NCBI GenBank assembly: GCA_903911355.1
Contig: CAIWDD010000001.1
Span: forward strand, 209,851 to 273,850
Direction of reading: 5' to 3'
From: an uncultured Nodularia sp.
Lineage (GTDB): Bacteria; Cyanobacteriota; Cyanobacteriia; Cyanobacteriales; Nostocaceae
DNA length: 64,000 nt
In this document: one piece after another, positions 47,760 to 56,892 of the stretch
Position numbering within the stretch: position 1 is the first letter of the stretch
How the letters are laid out: each line of letters begins with the position of its first letter
The notes under the pieces: model-generated
Database searches by the model: none
What the model saw: only the letters and a program-made list of their open reading frames with translations
Told to the model about the DNA's origin: nothing
Made by a program: the position numbers and the translations under genes

Positions 47760-48795
47760 GGTTGTTGCCTGTTTGTTGAATTGTGCTTATAGAAATAAAA
47801 AAACCGAATCAGTGGTGATCATACCTGAAGATGCGTGAGACTTTACCTATGTTTTGGTTCTCGGTTTCTATGCATTACACTCTTTTTTCAAATTGGGATG
47901 ACAGCGCATTTCATGTGCATGAGATGAGCTACCCAGGGTAGGGAGGATGCCTACTCGAAAATATTGATGGTATTAAGATGTGTAGTTCATTTACTTCAAG
48001 CCTTTTTCAGGCTAATGAAATACACACCAATTTGTTCCGGTGTTCCCTGAAACTAAAAAACTTTGTACCTCACGACCATGGGAAATGCTATAAACAAAAA
48101 CAAAAGTGTTGTAAATTCAATCCCATAGTTTTTACTGACTAGCACGCTGATAATTGCTAAAAATCTGCTATCTGATGCACCCTCAACCCTAGATATGTCT
48201 AACATGATGCAGTGTTATTGCAAGTTACATCTGCCAACTCTCAGGATGATTGCAGCCTGGTATAAATTTATTAAATGAAATTCGCCATCGCCTATTTACC
48301 CAGAAAATATCCCTATTTTTTGGCTTTTTCGCCGCTATACTCACAGTTTATCAAAGAAATTTTCTGCTAACAAAGTGAGCATTTTTTCATACCAATTGTC
48401 TGTGAATATTTGGGAATAAGCGATGATTATTGCCAGCCATTGCCCTTGATTCCGTCATAAAAACCAATACCACAGGATCACAAACCAAGGCTATATATAC
48501 AGGTTAATTAGGCACACCTTGATCCAAAAATGTTAGTCAATGATCTGCTACCAAGATATATCAAAAACACAATTCCTAACATTACGTTTTCCTTAAATTT
48601 TCTTTCAACTAATTAGTAGGTTTTTTACCTGTTCCTTGATATGGCGAATATTTCCAGACTTTGCTACTGTTGTCTAACTCCATTCAAGTTTCTTTGCATA
48701 AATTCTACATTCATCAGTTATGAGAAAAGGTAACGGAACCTACAGATGGGGAGATTAACAACACTTGACATAGTATCTCCCCTCTGCTATGATGA
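47760..48795. other. 1-kb non-coding region upstream of the devBCA-type cassette
   Basis: Contains the presumed devB promoter region, the right copy of the inverted repeat (47998-48092), and then about 700 bp without a convincing open frame, tRNA or terminator. It also covers the 3' flank of the pcyA gene. It is the longest gene-free stretch in the window. Confidence 0.6.
47998..48092. repeat. Right copy of the long inverted repeat around the devBCA-type genes
   Basis: About 95 bp upstream of the devB-like gene. It is the reverse complement of 44884-44994: AAGCCTTTTTCAGGCTAATG at one end and CATGGGAAATGCTATA at the other, with few mismatches. It lacks the expanded heptamers of the left copy. 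Together the copies enclose devC and devB; devA lies outside, beyond the left copy. Confidence 0.85.
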
Positions 48796-49533
48796 CTATT
48801 CTTGTAAGTCAAATAAGACTGTGGTCATATAATTTTCCGCCCAGTCTGAACCAAAGGCTTTTTCTAGTACCCGGCGGGTTTTATCGTTTTGTTGCTGTTG
48901 GGTGCAGTATTCCCGTTGTCCTGCTAGGATTTGCAGTGATTTTTCTGCTGAAACTGGACTGGAGTCTATGGCTTGGGTACAATGAATCTCTAAAAGCTCT
49001 TGGACACGAGACAGAAACATTTTCTCTTCTTCTGGGGAACCAGGACGGACAAAAATGCAAAATTCCGAGAATATATGACCCCACTCGGGTAATTCACGGG
49101 GTTGGGAAAACTTCACATCTGTGAGTGCTGTTAGTTTGGTATTGTATGATTCTGGTAACTTACCTTTTAAGTCTACGGGAGATAGGTCTGCGATCGCCGC
49201 ACTAATTTGACCTCGACCCCCAACTAAGTCACAACCAAACATTGGTAAGTCATATTCTGGACGGGGAAACATTACACAATGCAAAATATCTAGCATAGTT
49301 CCCACCCTTGCTAGTTCTAAGTGCATTTTGCGGAATTGGGTTGTTTGATAACAGCGATTTTCTATGATTAGTTTTTCGCCTTCTAGTCTACCTTCTACAT
49401 AACCCAGTTCAGCAGGTAATTGGTAAGGCGATAGTTCTAAGTGTTTATGCCAAACAGCCTCAATACAATCCGCTAGTTGATGAATTAAGGGATGTTGTTG
49501 TTCTCGCAGCGAAGTGGTAGGAGTAAATGACAT
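48796..49533 (-). CDS. pcyA: Phycocyanobilin:ferredoxin oxidoreductase
   Basis: 245 residues. PcyA reduces biliverdin IXalpha to phycocyanobilin with four electrons from ferredoxin, supplying the chromophore of phycobilisomes and phytochromes. Residues matching the catalytic Glu, His and Asp of Synechocystis PcyA (E76, H88, D105) are E73 in HLELARVG, H85 in [15 protein letters not shown] and D102 in [10 protein letters not shown]. The ATG at 49533 gives the normal length. Confidence 0.96.
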   Translation of the reverse strand: MSFTPTTSLREQQHPLIHQLADCIEAVWHKHLELSPYQLPAELGYVEGRLEGEKLIIENRCYQTTQFRKMHLELARVGTMLDILHCVMFPRPEYDLPMFGCDLVGGRGQISAAIADLSPVDLKGKLPESYNTKLTALTDVKFSQPRELPEWGHIFSEFCIFVRPGSPEEEKMFLSRVQELLEIHCTQAIDSSPVSAEKSLQILAGQREYCTQQQQNDKTRRVLEKAFGSDWAENYMTTVLFDLQE

Positions 49534-49680
49534 TTTTTTTGAGCAAATTCAATCCTAGGGTTAATTGTCAGTCTACCTTCTGCTGTCACACTTGGGTTCT
49601 GGGAATTTGAGCCAATATTTTTTGGTTTCTCCCCCAGACGCACCAGTCCAGGGAGGCACAAAATTTTAATTTAGCAGCGG

Positions 49681-50274
49681 TTAATGCCAGAAATCAGTAA
49701 CTTCGTATCCCAAATCTTCTAGCATCTGCCGCAGCAGAGGTAAACTCAGTCCAATGACATTGCTGTGACAACCGGCGATTTTTTCCACGAATAAACTACC
49801 AAACCCCTCCAGGGCGAAAGCCCCCGCACACCTGAGAGGTTCCCCTGTAGCGACATAGGCTTGAATTGTGCGATCGCTCATTTTAGCGAAATATACTCTT
49901 GTTACCTGACACCTAACTAAAGTCCGATGTTGGTAGAGGTCAATTAACACATGACCAGTATACAGGTCGCCGAATTTACCTTGCATTAATTGCCAACGGG
50001 CTATAGCTTCAGCATCATCGGCTGGCTTACCATAAATTTTACCATCCACAGCCAAAACCGAATCACAACCCATAATCAAAGCTGATTCAAACTGCGGAAC
50101 TACAGTTTCCGCCTTGCGTTGTGCGAGAAGTTGGACTAATTCTGCTGGTTCATTGACTTGAATTTGCGACTCATCAAAATCACTAGGTCTAACTATCACT
50201 TTCATTCCAACAGTTTGCAGCAAGCGGTGGCGGGCTTGGGAAGCTGAAGCGAGTACAAATTGAGGTGTTGTCAT
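49681..50274 (-). CDS. Maf-family nucleoside triphosphate pyrophosphatase
   Basis: 197 residues. Starts [22 protein letters not shown], the Maf signature, then [25 protein letters not shown] and a C-terminal [29 protein letters not shown]. Maf proteins hydrolyse non-canonical or surplus nucleoside triphosphates and have been linked to septum control. ATG at 50274. It lies 133 bp downstream of the psbP-like gene on the same strand. Confidence 0.94.
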   Translation of the reverse strand: MTTPQFVLASASQARHRLLQTVGMKVIVRPSDFDESQIQVNEPAELVQLLAQRKAETVVPQFESALIMGCDSVLAVDGKIYGKPADDAEAIARWQLMQGKFGDLYTGHVLIDLYQHRTLVRCQVTRVYFAKMSDRTIQAYVATGEPLRCAGAFALEGFGSLFVEKIAGCHSNVIGLSLPLLRQMLEDLGYEVTDFWH

Positions 50275-50407
50275 AAGACTTTTGCTAAAATATGGCAGTC
50301 AAAACCACAGAAACTAAAAGAAATGCTGGCGGGGAGCATGATTTGCGTGTATTACAGCTCCCCATACTATAGTCAGTTGTATTTAGTCCAGGGGAGGAAT
50401 TACCTTG

Positions 50408-50953
50408 TTAATACACCGAGAAAGAATTTACAACATTTGTCATCAAGCCTTTAACCCTCTGCCAACGCCTTTCGGGAATTGATGCATTAAAGGTAAACAA
50501 TTTACCACGGCTGACAGCAACACTGGCGACATTATGTCTGTCTTCCAGATTAGGAAGTTTTACCTCATACTCTAGAATATAGTATGTTTTCCCATTAGAT
50601 TCTCGTTGCAAAGCGTTGACTAATTCCGCCGAACGACCAGACTCTGGGGGAGCAAGAACTGCTTTTCCTAATTTGTACCCTATTTCTGTGGGTGTTCCCA
50701 GTTCTGTCAAATCTTGATCATCAGGAACCGGGCTAATAACTACAGAAACATTTTCAGATACTTCTATCAAATCGTGGAACACTACATCAGGGCCATTGTC
50801 AACTTTAACTTGTAACCAGCCATTAGGGTATAAAAACTCATAACCATCATAAGAGTCTACAAAACTTTTCAGTCCAGCTGCGGCAGCTACACCAGGATTA
50901 CTGAGGCTGATACTCAAAACTAATAGCAAAATAAATACAATTCTTTTCCACAT
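50408..50953 (-). CDS. PsbP-family protein (CyanoP-like)
   Basis: 181 residues. A signal peptide (about 1-26) ends in GVAAAAGLKSF; the mature part has the PsbP opening YDGYEFLYPNGWLQVKV, then VVFHDLIEVSENVSVVISPV, LGTPTEIGYKL and a C-terminal FTFNASIPERRWQRVKGLMTNVVNSFSVY. CyanoP binds the lumenal side of photosystem II during assembly. The signal region has no lipobox cysteine, so it would be soluble rather than lipid-anchored, unlike some CyanoP proteins; it could be a PsbP paralogue. Confidence 0.88.
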   Translation of the reverse strand: MWKRIVFILLLVLSISLSNPGVAAAAGLKSFVDSYDGYEFLYPNGWLQVKVDNGPDVVFHDLIEVSENVSVVISPVPDDQDLTELGTPTEIGYKLGKAVLAPPESGRSAELVNALQRESNGKTYYILEYEVKLPNLEDRHNVASVAVSRGKLFTFNASIPERRWQRVKGLMTNVVNSFSVY

Positions 50954-51121
50954 TTCTTAAGATTCCTGTAGTCGGGGGAAAAAATCAGACAAGCCTGATT
51001 TCTGGTTTTTATCTTTGTCAGGGGGTTTGGGGGAGCTATAAGACTCACACCTTAATCTTTAACTCAGTTTAGGATACATGGAGGCACTCATGCTAATTTT
51101 ACGGGTCGTGATGACTAAAGA

Positions 51122-51141
51122 CCCTGGGGTTAACTCCAGGG
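51122..51141. repeat. Hairpin CCCTGGGG/CTCCAGGG
   Basis: Eight-base arms with one G-T pair around a TTAA loop. It lies 100 bp upstream of the J-domain gene, in the space divergent to the psbP-like gene. The related CCCTGGGGTTAACTCC motif is a common dispersed hairpin, so a regulatory role is uncertain. Confidence 0.55.
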
Positions 51142-51242
51142 GTTAAAATTCCGGTAAAACAGTCCAATATGAACTAACAAATATATAATTAGTGTTTATA
51201 GTGAGAATTTTAAGATTGGAAGCTAATAGCTGATAGATCACT

Positions 51243-51869
51243 ATGGATCTTGAAAATTGCTACAATTTATTGGGTTTAAAGTCAGGAGCCTCTTTGGCTG
51301 ACATCAAAGCGTCTTACAGACGATTGGCACATCAATATCATCCCGATGTTAATCCCAATGACATCAGAACTAAAGATAAGTTTATTACCCTAACAGAAGC
51401 TTACAAGTTCCTCTTAACGGTAGTTCCTGCTGAGGATATCTCCCCACCCTCAAGTAATTCTTCTGTATTGCGGCCTAATCATAGCAAATCCAAACGTTCC
51501 CAAAAACCACCCACGACTACTGTTAAATTGGAAAAGCCCCCAAGAGCAAAGCCGCCTAATATTGCCGAAATAGAACAGCGCCTGAAGTGGAAGACTTATG
51601 AACAGCTGCAACGATTTCTCAAGGAAAAAAGATTTTCCCAAGCGATCGCCCTAGTGGAAGCTTTAGCAGCACGGTTACCCACAGACAAAGAAGTTCGCCA
51701 ATGGCAGGCCGTCGCTTATCAAATCTGGGGACGGTTTTTAATGTCCCAAAATCAACTGTTAAAAGCCAGAATTTATCTCAAAAAAGCTCTGAATACAGAT
51801 CATAATAATCAGGCTCTCTGGCGGGAAGTCCAACAAGACTTTCAAAAATTAGAGCAGCTTTGTTTTTAA
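51243..51869 (+). CDS. J-domain protein with C-terminal helical/TPR-like region
   Basis: 208 residues. An N-terminal J domain (about 3-60) has YNLLGLKSGASLADIKASYRRLAHQYHPDVNPND with the HPD motif that stimulates HSP70 ATPase. A basic, Pro-rich linker (about 72-105) leads to a helical C-terminal part with WKTYEQLQRFLKEKRFSQAIALVEALAARLP and ARIYLKKALNTDHNNQALW, a TPR-like arrangement. No zinc-finger domain, so it is not a DnaJ type I. It probably recruits a DnaK to a specific client. ATG at 51243. Confidence 0.88.
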   Translation: MDLENCYNLLGLKSGASLADIKASYRRLAHQYHPDVNPNDIRTKDKFITLTEAYKFLLTVVPAEDISPPSSNSSVLRPNHSKSKRSQKPPTTTVKLEKPPRAKPPNIAEIEQRLKWKTYEQLQRFLKEKRFSQAIALVEALAARLPTDKEVRQWQAVAYQIWGRFLMSQNQLLKARIYLKKALNTDHNNQALWREVQQDFQKLEQLCF

Positions 51870-51884
51870 TCCGCTCTGTTAAAC

Positions 51885-52118
51885 TTACCCAAAACTACCT
51901 AAGTCTAGACTTAACTGGACACTGGTAGTTTTAGCGTTAACTTCTTGTTTCATCTCGGTCTGAGAATGACTTCTCAGAGGTTTGTCCGCTCCGCAAGCAA
52001 TCCCGGTAAAGCTTACCGTTTCTGACCGTTGATCATGGGAAAGTTTAACCGTTTTTACTGACACGCCTAGCTCTTGAGCAGTGTCGCCAATGGAAATAGT
52101 CATTTGATTGTTGTCCAT
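51885..52118 (-). CDS. Small protein of unknown function
   Basis: 77 residues, not recognised. MDNNQMTISIGDTAQELGVSVKTVKLSHDQ and a polar middle with SFTGIACGADKPLRSHSQTE. Support for translation is a GAGGT sequence about ten bases before the ATG at 52118. It is convergent with the J-domain gene (15 bp). No homologous motif could be named. Confidence 0.5.
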   Translation of the reverse strand: MDNNQMTISIGDTAQELGVSVKTVKLSHDQRSETVSFTGIACGADKPLRSHSQTEMKQEVNAKTTSVQLSLDLGSFG

Positions 52119-52270
52119 AATAGAGTTACCTCGCTGTATGCACTCTATTATGTTGACATAATGGTAATAATGTCTATATCTGGGTATAATTTAAGTTGCA
52201 GTTTAGTCCCCCTATGTGGATTTATGGCAGATGATTCAGTAATTACACTGTTATGATAGAGTGACATTTA

Positions 52271-53917
52271 TCATTTTTTACTCATAGCTTGACCTAGCCG
52301 CATTAGTCCGTGGGAACAATCAAACCTGTCTAGGTGAATTTCAATTAAAGAAACACATTCAGTATTCACCTTAGCTTGAGCTAAAGCTATCTCTAATTCC
52401 CCTTCTGTAGACACTTCACAACTCCAACTTTCGCCAAAGATTTGTGGTATTTGATGATACTTCCATGGTTGGATATCATTATAAGGGCCATCTTTAATGA
52501 CGCGCTCAATGGTATAACCATCATTATTAATTAGGAAAATAATCGGGTTCAGCCGATGGCGGATAATGGTGGATAGTTCTTGAACAGTCATTTGAAAAGC
52601 TCCATCTCCGACAAAAATTATCGGGCGGCGATCGCGATCGGCCATAGCGGCACCCAAACAAGCAGGGATAGAATAACCAATGGATAAATAAAAGGCTTGG
52701 CCAATAAAATCTGTCTGTTCAGGCATTAATAAATCCATTGTAGAGATAATTGCATCTCCAGTATCAGAAATGACAATACAACCATCTTCTAGAAAATGGT
52801 TGATGCGTTCATAAAACCGCCCATTAGTCAGTTTGTTTTCAGGTTGGGGTGTAAAACTTGTGGCGATGACATCCGCAGCAGGGGTAAAGTCTAAAGTTTG
52901 AGCATCTTTTTTGTGTAGCTTGTTAATTAAACCATCAATGAAATCTCCCAGATAAACAGGTTGGTAAAAATGATGCTTAATCTTGACCTTCTCTGAGTTA
53001 GCATTAATTAGCTTGTGGGCATTCAGATCAGCTGTATATATGCCCAAATTCATATCAGACATAATTGCACCCAGACACAATACACAGTCAGCGGTTTCGA
53101 TACGTTGACGCACATTATCTCGACTCAAAGCACCTACATAATTGCCAATAAATTGGGGGTGCATCTCAGAAATGCAAGATTTACCCAGCATGGTTGTAGC
53201 TACCGGGTAACCAGTAGTTGCTAAAAGTTGCAACAGTTGCTTTTCTAGATTAAATCTATGAAACTCCACACCCGCTAAAATTACCGGGTGGTGTGCTTTG
53301 TTCAATAATTCAACTGCTTCTTCTACGGCTTCTTCTAAAGCTTCTGGTAATGTTTCTGGGGTTGTTAACTTCAATGAAGAATAGAGCTTACCCTGGGGAA
53401 CATGGCAAGGTTGATGTACTAAATCCAGGGGAATTTCAATATAAACAGGTCGTTTGTAGTGGAGACAAGCCGCCAGAGCTTGGTCAATTTGATTGGCGGA
53501 TTGACTGGCTATAGTCAGACTGACAGCAGCAACTGTGATTTTTTCCATAATGGACAGTTGGAGGTTATAGTCTCCCGTGGTGTGGTGTAGAAGCAAGTTA
53601 GTTTTCTTCACCGAACTGTTAGGCGCACCACTAATTACTACCAGAGGAACCCTTTCCGCATAAGCGCCAACTACCGCATTAACTAAGCTAAAGCCACCCA
53701 CACCATAGGTAATACAAACAGCACCTAAACCTTTAACCCGTGCGTAGGCATCTGCTGCATAACCGGCATTGAGTTCATTACAGTTACAAATTAAATTTAT
53801 AGGAGTTTGGGTTAAAACATCCATCAAGTCTAAAACATAATCTCCTGGCACGCCAAATATATGTTGAACACCGAGGCTGTGTAATCGATGAAATAAATAT
53901 TCACTAACTGTGGTCAT
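52271..53917 (-). CDS. Thiamine-diphosphate 2-oxo acid decarboxylase (pyruvate/indolepyruvate decarboxylase family)
   Basis: 548 residues, full length for the family. The catalytic glutamate is E48 in CNELNAGYAADAYAR; the double histidine HH (111-112) in LLLHHTTGD is typical of pyruvate/indolepyruvate decarboxylases; the ThDP-binding motif GDGAFQMTVQEL starts at 437 and ends with the asparagine pair in FLINNDGY. Whether pyruvate, indolepyruvate or another 2-oxo acid is the substrate cannot be told. The enzyme could support fermentation or aromatic alcohol formation. ATG at 53917. Confidence 0.9.
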   Translation of the reverse strand: MTTVSEYLFHRLHSLGVQHIFGVPGDYVLDLMDVLTQTPINLICNCNELNAGYAADAYARVKGLGAVCITYGVGGFSLVNAVVGAYAERVPLVVISGAPNSSVKKTNLLLHHTTGDYNLQLSIMEKITVAAVSLTIASQSANQIDQALAACLHYKRPVYIEIPLDLVHQPCHVPQGKLYSSLKLTTPETLPEALEEAVEEAVELLNKAHHPVILAGVEFHRFNLEKQLLQLLATTGYPVATTMLGKSCISEMHPQFIGNYVGALSRDNVRQRIETADCVLCLGAIMSDMNLGIYTADLNAHKLINANSEKVKIKHHFYQPVYLGDFIDGLINKLHKKDAQTLDFTPAADVIATSFTPQPENKLTNGRFYERINHFLEDGCIVISDTGDAIISTMDLLMPEQTDFIGQAFYLSIGYSIPACLGAAMADRDRRPIIFVGDGAFQMTVQELSTIIRHRLNPIIFLINNDGYTIERVIKDGPYNDIQPWKYHQIPQIFGESWSCEVSTEGELEIALAQAKVNTECVSLIEIHLDRFDCSHGLMRLGQAMSKK

Positions 53918-54318
53918 GGTAGGAGGAAATTAGTTAATCATTAATATTATTTGTGCCCATTTTTACTTACACTAACCACCTGTATCCTATACAGGGTATT
54001 TACGGGATATTTGATTTGATTGAGTTACCCCAGTGGGGGCAGGATGCATATATCACAATATTTTTACAATTAATATCTATATCTCATCTCAGTAGATTAT
54101 ATTGTATATATAATCACAAAATTATCATATTAACAATCCAGAATTTTTTGCTGGATATTTCAGCCCACAAAGGAGCCAGAGGTTAAAACCCCTATCTCAT
54201 AGCGCTAAGGTTTTACACTTCTGGAGTTGAGGGTAGGTGAAGAAAAGTTTTTTACCTCACCCCTGTTTACCTGTGATTAGAGTCTTGGGAGTGAGGTTGT
54301 GTATTTTATGCAGCATTC
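53918..54318. other. Intergenic region between the decarboxylase and DUF2267 genes
   Basis: About 400 bp of AT-rich sequence between minus-strand genes, containing the probable promoter of the decarboxylase. A plus-strand frame (53953-54186) starts with TTG and shows no family features, so it is not called. Confidence 0.5.
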
Positions 54319-54696
54319 CTAAGCGGCTTCAATTAAGGCGCTCCAGTCAGCAGGTAGGCGGGATGTTAATTCCTGGATTTTGTCTTTGACAGCTTCTTTG
54401 GTGACTCGCAGAGTTTCCTGAATTAGCTCACTGGCTTGAATATCATCTAATTTGAATTGTTCGCAAATCACAGCAATGTACTCATCAGCGGAAATAGGCA
54501 GCTTTCTGACTTGGTGGGAGTGCAGTCTTTGATAGTTAAGAGGCTCAGGAAGGTTGTCGGTGAGTTGGTGTGCTTGTTCTTCGTCTAGTTTGCTGGCTAA
54601 AATTCCCAGAACTGCTTTGACCGCAGCATCAGCTGTTTCTCTATCTGGGATGAACGAGAGTTTACCCGCAGCATCGAGAAATTGTTCATATTCCAT
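54319..54696 (-). CDS. DUF2267 protein, short form
   Basis: 125 residues covering one DUF2267 domain: MEYEQFLDAAGKLSFIPDRETADAAVKAVLGILASKLDEEQAHQLTDNLPEPL and SADEYIAVICEQFKLDDIQASELIQETLRVTKEAV. The domain is helical and of unknown function. It follows another DUF2267 gene on the same strand by 44 bp, so the two were probably duplicated in tandem and may be co-expressed. Confidence 0.88.
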   Translation of the reverse strand: MEYEQFLDAAGKLSFIPDRETADAAVKAVLGILASKLDEEQAHQLTDNLPEPLNYQRLHSHQVRKLPISADEYIAVICEQFKLDDIQASELIQETLRVTKEAVKDKIQELTSRLPADWSALIEAA

Positions 54697-54740
54697 TTTG
54701 TCCCTCGTTGAATTTGTATAATAATTCTTTGGTAAATCAA

Positions 54741-55184
54741 TTAAACTCGGACTTCTTCAGGCCAGAGTTCTCGTAATGCTGGGGGCATCATATTAATCAC
54801 ATCGTCAATTTCGCCTCTGGTGATCCGTTCAGCTAGTAGCTGGAATACGGCACGGACTACACTTTCCGCATCTATGTCTGGTTCGGTTCTGCGGAAGTCA
54901 TCACGGATATGCTGTAAAAATGCTTCTTTATTCCTTTCTTTGGTGGGGGTGGCTCCGGGTCGCCAGTTTTCGTAATAAAACCCCCCTAGGAGGATGGGTA
55001 ACTGCGCTCCTAAATGTGCTGCTTCTGCTACGGTTAGGCGATCGCGCAGGGCGTGCAATGTGGAACGCAAGGCTTGAAAGACTTGGTGTTTACTTTCCCA
55101 GCCCAGTTTATTACACAGGTCATTGACCCAAGGAATTGTAGTTTGAACTGTCGTATCAAAGATATCCAGTCCTGTGATTGTCAT
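54741..55184 (-). CDS. DUF2267 protein, second copy
   Basis: 147 residues from the ATG at 55184, preceded by CAGGAG; the frame reaches 55202. DUF2267 features: VNDLCNKLGWESKHQVFQALRSTLHALRDRLTVAEAAHLGAQLPILLGGFYYENW and ESVVRAVFQLLAERITRGEIDDVINMMPPALRELWP. Function unknown. It is the upstream member of the tandem pair and divergent from thrC across about 315 bp. Confidence 0.9.
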   Translation of the reverse strand: MTITGLDIFDTTVQTTIPWVNDLCNKLGWESKHQVFQALRSTLHALRDRLTVAEAAHLGAQLPILLGGFYYENWRPGATPTKERNKEAFLQHIRDDFRRTEPDIDAESVVRAVFQLLAERITRGEIDDVINMMPPALRELWPEEVRV

Positions 55185-55499
55185 ATTGATGGCTCCTGTC
55201 AACTACCTTGATTTGCCAAGGGTGGGGATTTAGGGCACAAGTCCCGACTCTATTGGATTTCAAGGCTTTTTATGTCCTTTAGTCCATCCTAATTAGTGAG
55301 CAATTCTTTCTCCTCTGACTAATGGGGTGTCATTCCTGATTTACGGCTCTATCTCAGGGATTTTTTCCCTGTTAAAAAATACTGTGATTTAAATTACACC
55401 ACAATACCCGACTATTTTTATCGGGTATGTTTGACGGGTATTTTGAGTCGTGTTAGCATCAACTCACAGTTGACTGACAAAACAGGGAAGGCTTCATTT
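55185..55499. other. Intergenic region between the DUF2267 pair and thrC
   Basis: About 315 bp with the promoters of the divergent DUF2267 and thrC genes. A short hairpin CAGGGA/TCCCTG (55355-55371) flanks a T-run and lies about 130 bp before thrC; it might be an attenuator-like structure, though nothing further supports that. Confidence 0.5.
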
Positions 55500-56804
55500 A
55501 TGACTCAGGCAATCACCAAAGATACCCAATCAACAACCTCGACTTTAAAAGCTTTAAAGTGTAAAGAATGTGGTGCGGAATACGAACTTAAAGCCAGTCA
55601 TGTTTGTGAGTTATGCTTTGGTCCACTGGAAGTTAAATATGACTACAGTGAGTTGCGGCTGAGTGTGACCCGTGAAAAAATCGCCGCTGGACCCAACTCT
55701 ATTTGGCGGTACCGTCCCTTTTTGCCCGTCGCAACTGACAATGTTATAGATGTGGGAACAGGTGTGACTCCCCTGGTACGTTCCCACCGGTTGGCTCGTC
55801 GCCTGGGTCTCAATAAACTTTATATTAAAAATGATGCTGTAAATATGCCCACCCTGAGCTTTAAGGATCGGGTGGTGTCGGTGGCTCTCAGCCGGGCGCG
55901 GGAATTGGGTTTTAGTACTGTGTCCTGTGCTAGCACTGGTAACTTGGCAAATTCTACAGCGGCGATCGCCGCTTATGCTGGTTTAGATTGTTGTGTATTC
56001 ATCCCCGCAGATTTAGAAGCTGGTAAAGTCCTAGGTAGCTTAATCTACAGTCCCACACTGATGGCAGTTAAGGGCAACTACGATCAGGTAAATCGTCTCT
56101 GCTCGGAAGTTGCTAATACACACGGTTGGGGTTTTGTCAATATCAATTTACGTCCTTATTATTCTGAAGGTTCCAAGACTCTCGGCTTTGAAGTAGCAGA
56201 ACAATTAGGGTGGGAACTACCAGATCACATTGTTGCGCCCCTAGCATCTGGTTCTTTGTTTACAAAAATTTATAAAGGTTTCCAAGAATTCGTAGAAGTC
56301 GGTTTAGTAGAAGGTAAGAATGTCCGCTTTAGTGGCGCTCAAGCCGAAGGTTGCTCACCCATCGCCGAAGCCTTCAAAGAAGGTCGCGACTTTATTAAAC
56401 CGGTAAAACCAAATACAATTGCTAAATCCATCGCCATTGGTAACCCAGCAGATGGGATTTATGCTGTAGAAATTGCCCAAAAGACTGGCGGTAATATAGA
56501 ATCGGTTAATGATGCAGAAATTATTGAAGGCATCAAGCTATTAGCGGAAACTGAAGGTATTTTCACAGAAACAGCAGGCGGAACAACCGTGGCTGTGCTG
56601 AAAAAATTAGTCGAAGCTGGCAAGATTGACCCAGATGAAACTACCGTGGTTTACATTACTGGTAATGGTTTGAAAACCCAAGAAGCAGTTCAAGGTTACG
56701 TCGGTGAACCTTTGACAATTGATGCTAAACTCGATAGTTTTGAACGTGCCTTAGAGCGCTCTCGTACACTTGACCGCTTGGAATGGCAACAAGTTCTAGT
56801 TTAG
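55500..56804 (+). CDS. thrC: Threonine synthase
   Basis: 434 residues from the ATG at 55500; the longer frame to 55431 lacks support. An N-terminal zinc-ribbon-like cysteine cluster (KCKECGAEYEL...CELCFGPL) precedes the PLP fold with the catalytic lysine in PTLSFKDRVVS, the SCASTGNLANSTAA phosphate loop and VYITGNGLKT near the end. It converts O-phosphohomoserine to threonine. The N-terminal cluster and overall form match the class common in cyanobacteria and plants. It is followed by a MoaD/ThiS-like gene. Confidence 0.92.
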   Translation: MTQAITKDTQSTTSTLKALKCKECGAEYELKASHVCELCFGPLEVKYDYSELRLSVTREKIAAGPNSIWRYRPFLPVATDNVIDVGTGVTPLVRSHRLARRLGLNKLYIKNDAVNMPTLSFKDRVVSVALSRARELGFSTVSCASTGNLANSTAAIAAYAGLDCCVFIPADLEAGKVLGSLIYSPTLMAVKGNYDQVNRLCSEVANTHGWGFVNINLRPYYSEGSKTLGFEVAEQLGWELPDHIVAPLASGSLFTKIYKGFQEFVEVGLVEGKNVRFSGAQAEGCSPIAEAFKEGRDFIKPVKPNTIAKSIAIGNPADGIYAVEIAQKTGGNIESVNDAEIIEGIKLLAETEGIFTETAGGTTVAVLKKLVEAGKIDPDETTVVYITGNGLKTQEAVQGYVGEPLTIDAKLDSFERALERSRTLDRLEWQQVLV

Positions 56805-56892
56805 TTAGAAGTTGTGAGTTAAGGGTTTTTTCTCACTTTCAATTCCTAGCTGCACTCTTAACTCTATTATTCACTCGCAAATTTTTAGCTCT

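Noticed and set aside
44884..48092. A transposon carrying the devBCA-type genes
   Set aside because: No transposase, no target-site duplication could be recognised, and devA lies outside the two repeats, so a composite element is unlikely.
48789..49124. 111-codon plus-strand frame opposite pcyA
   Set aside because: Antisense to the conserved catalytic part of pcyA; coding signal belongs to pcyA.
53953..54186. Plus-strand frame of 77 codons upstream of the decarboxylase
   Set aside because: TTG start, no ribosome-binding site, biased Ile/Leu composition from AT-rich intergenic DNA.
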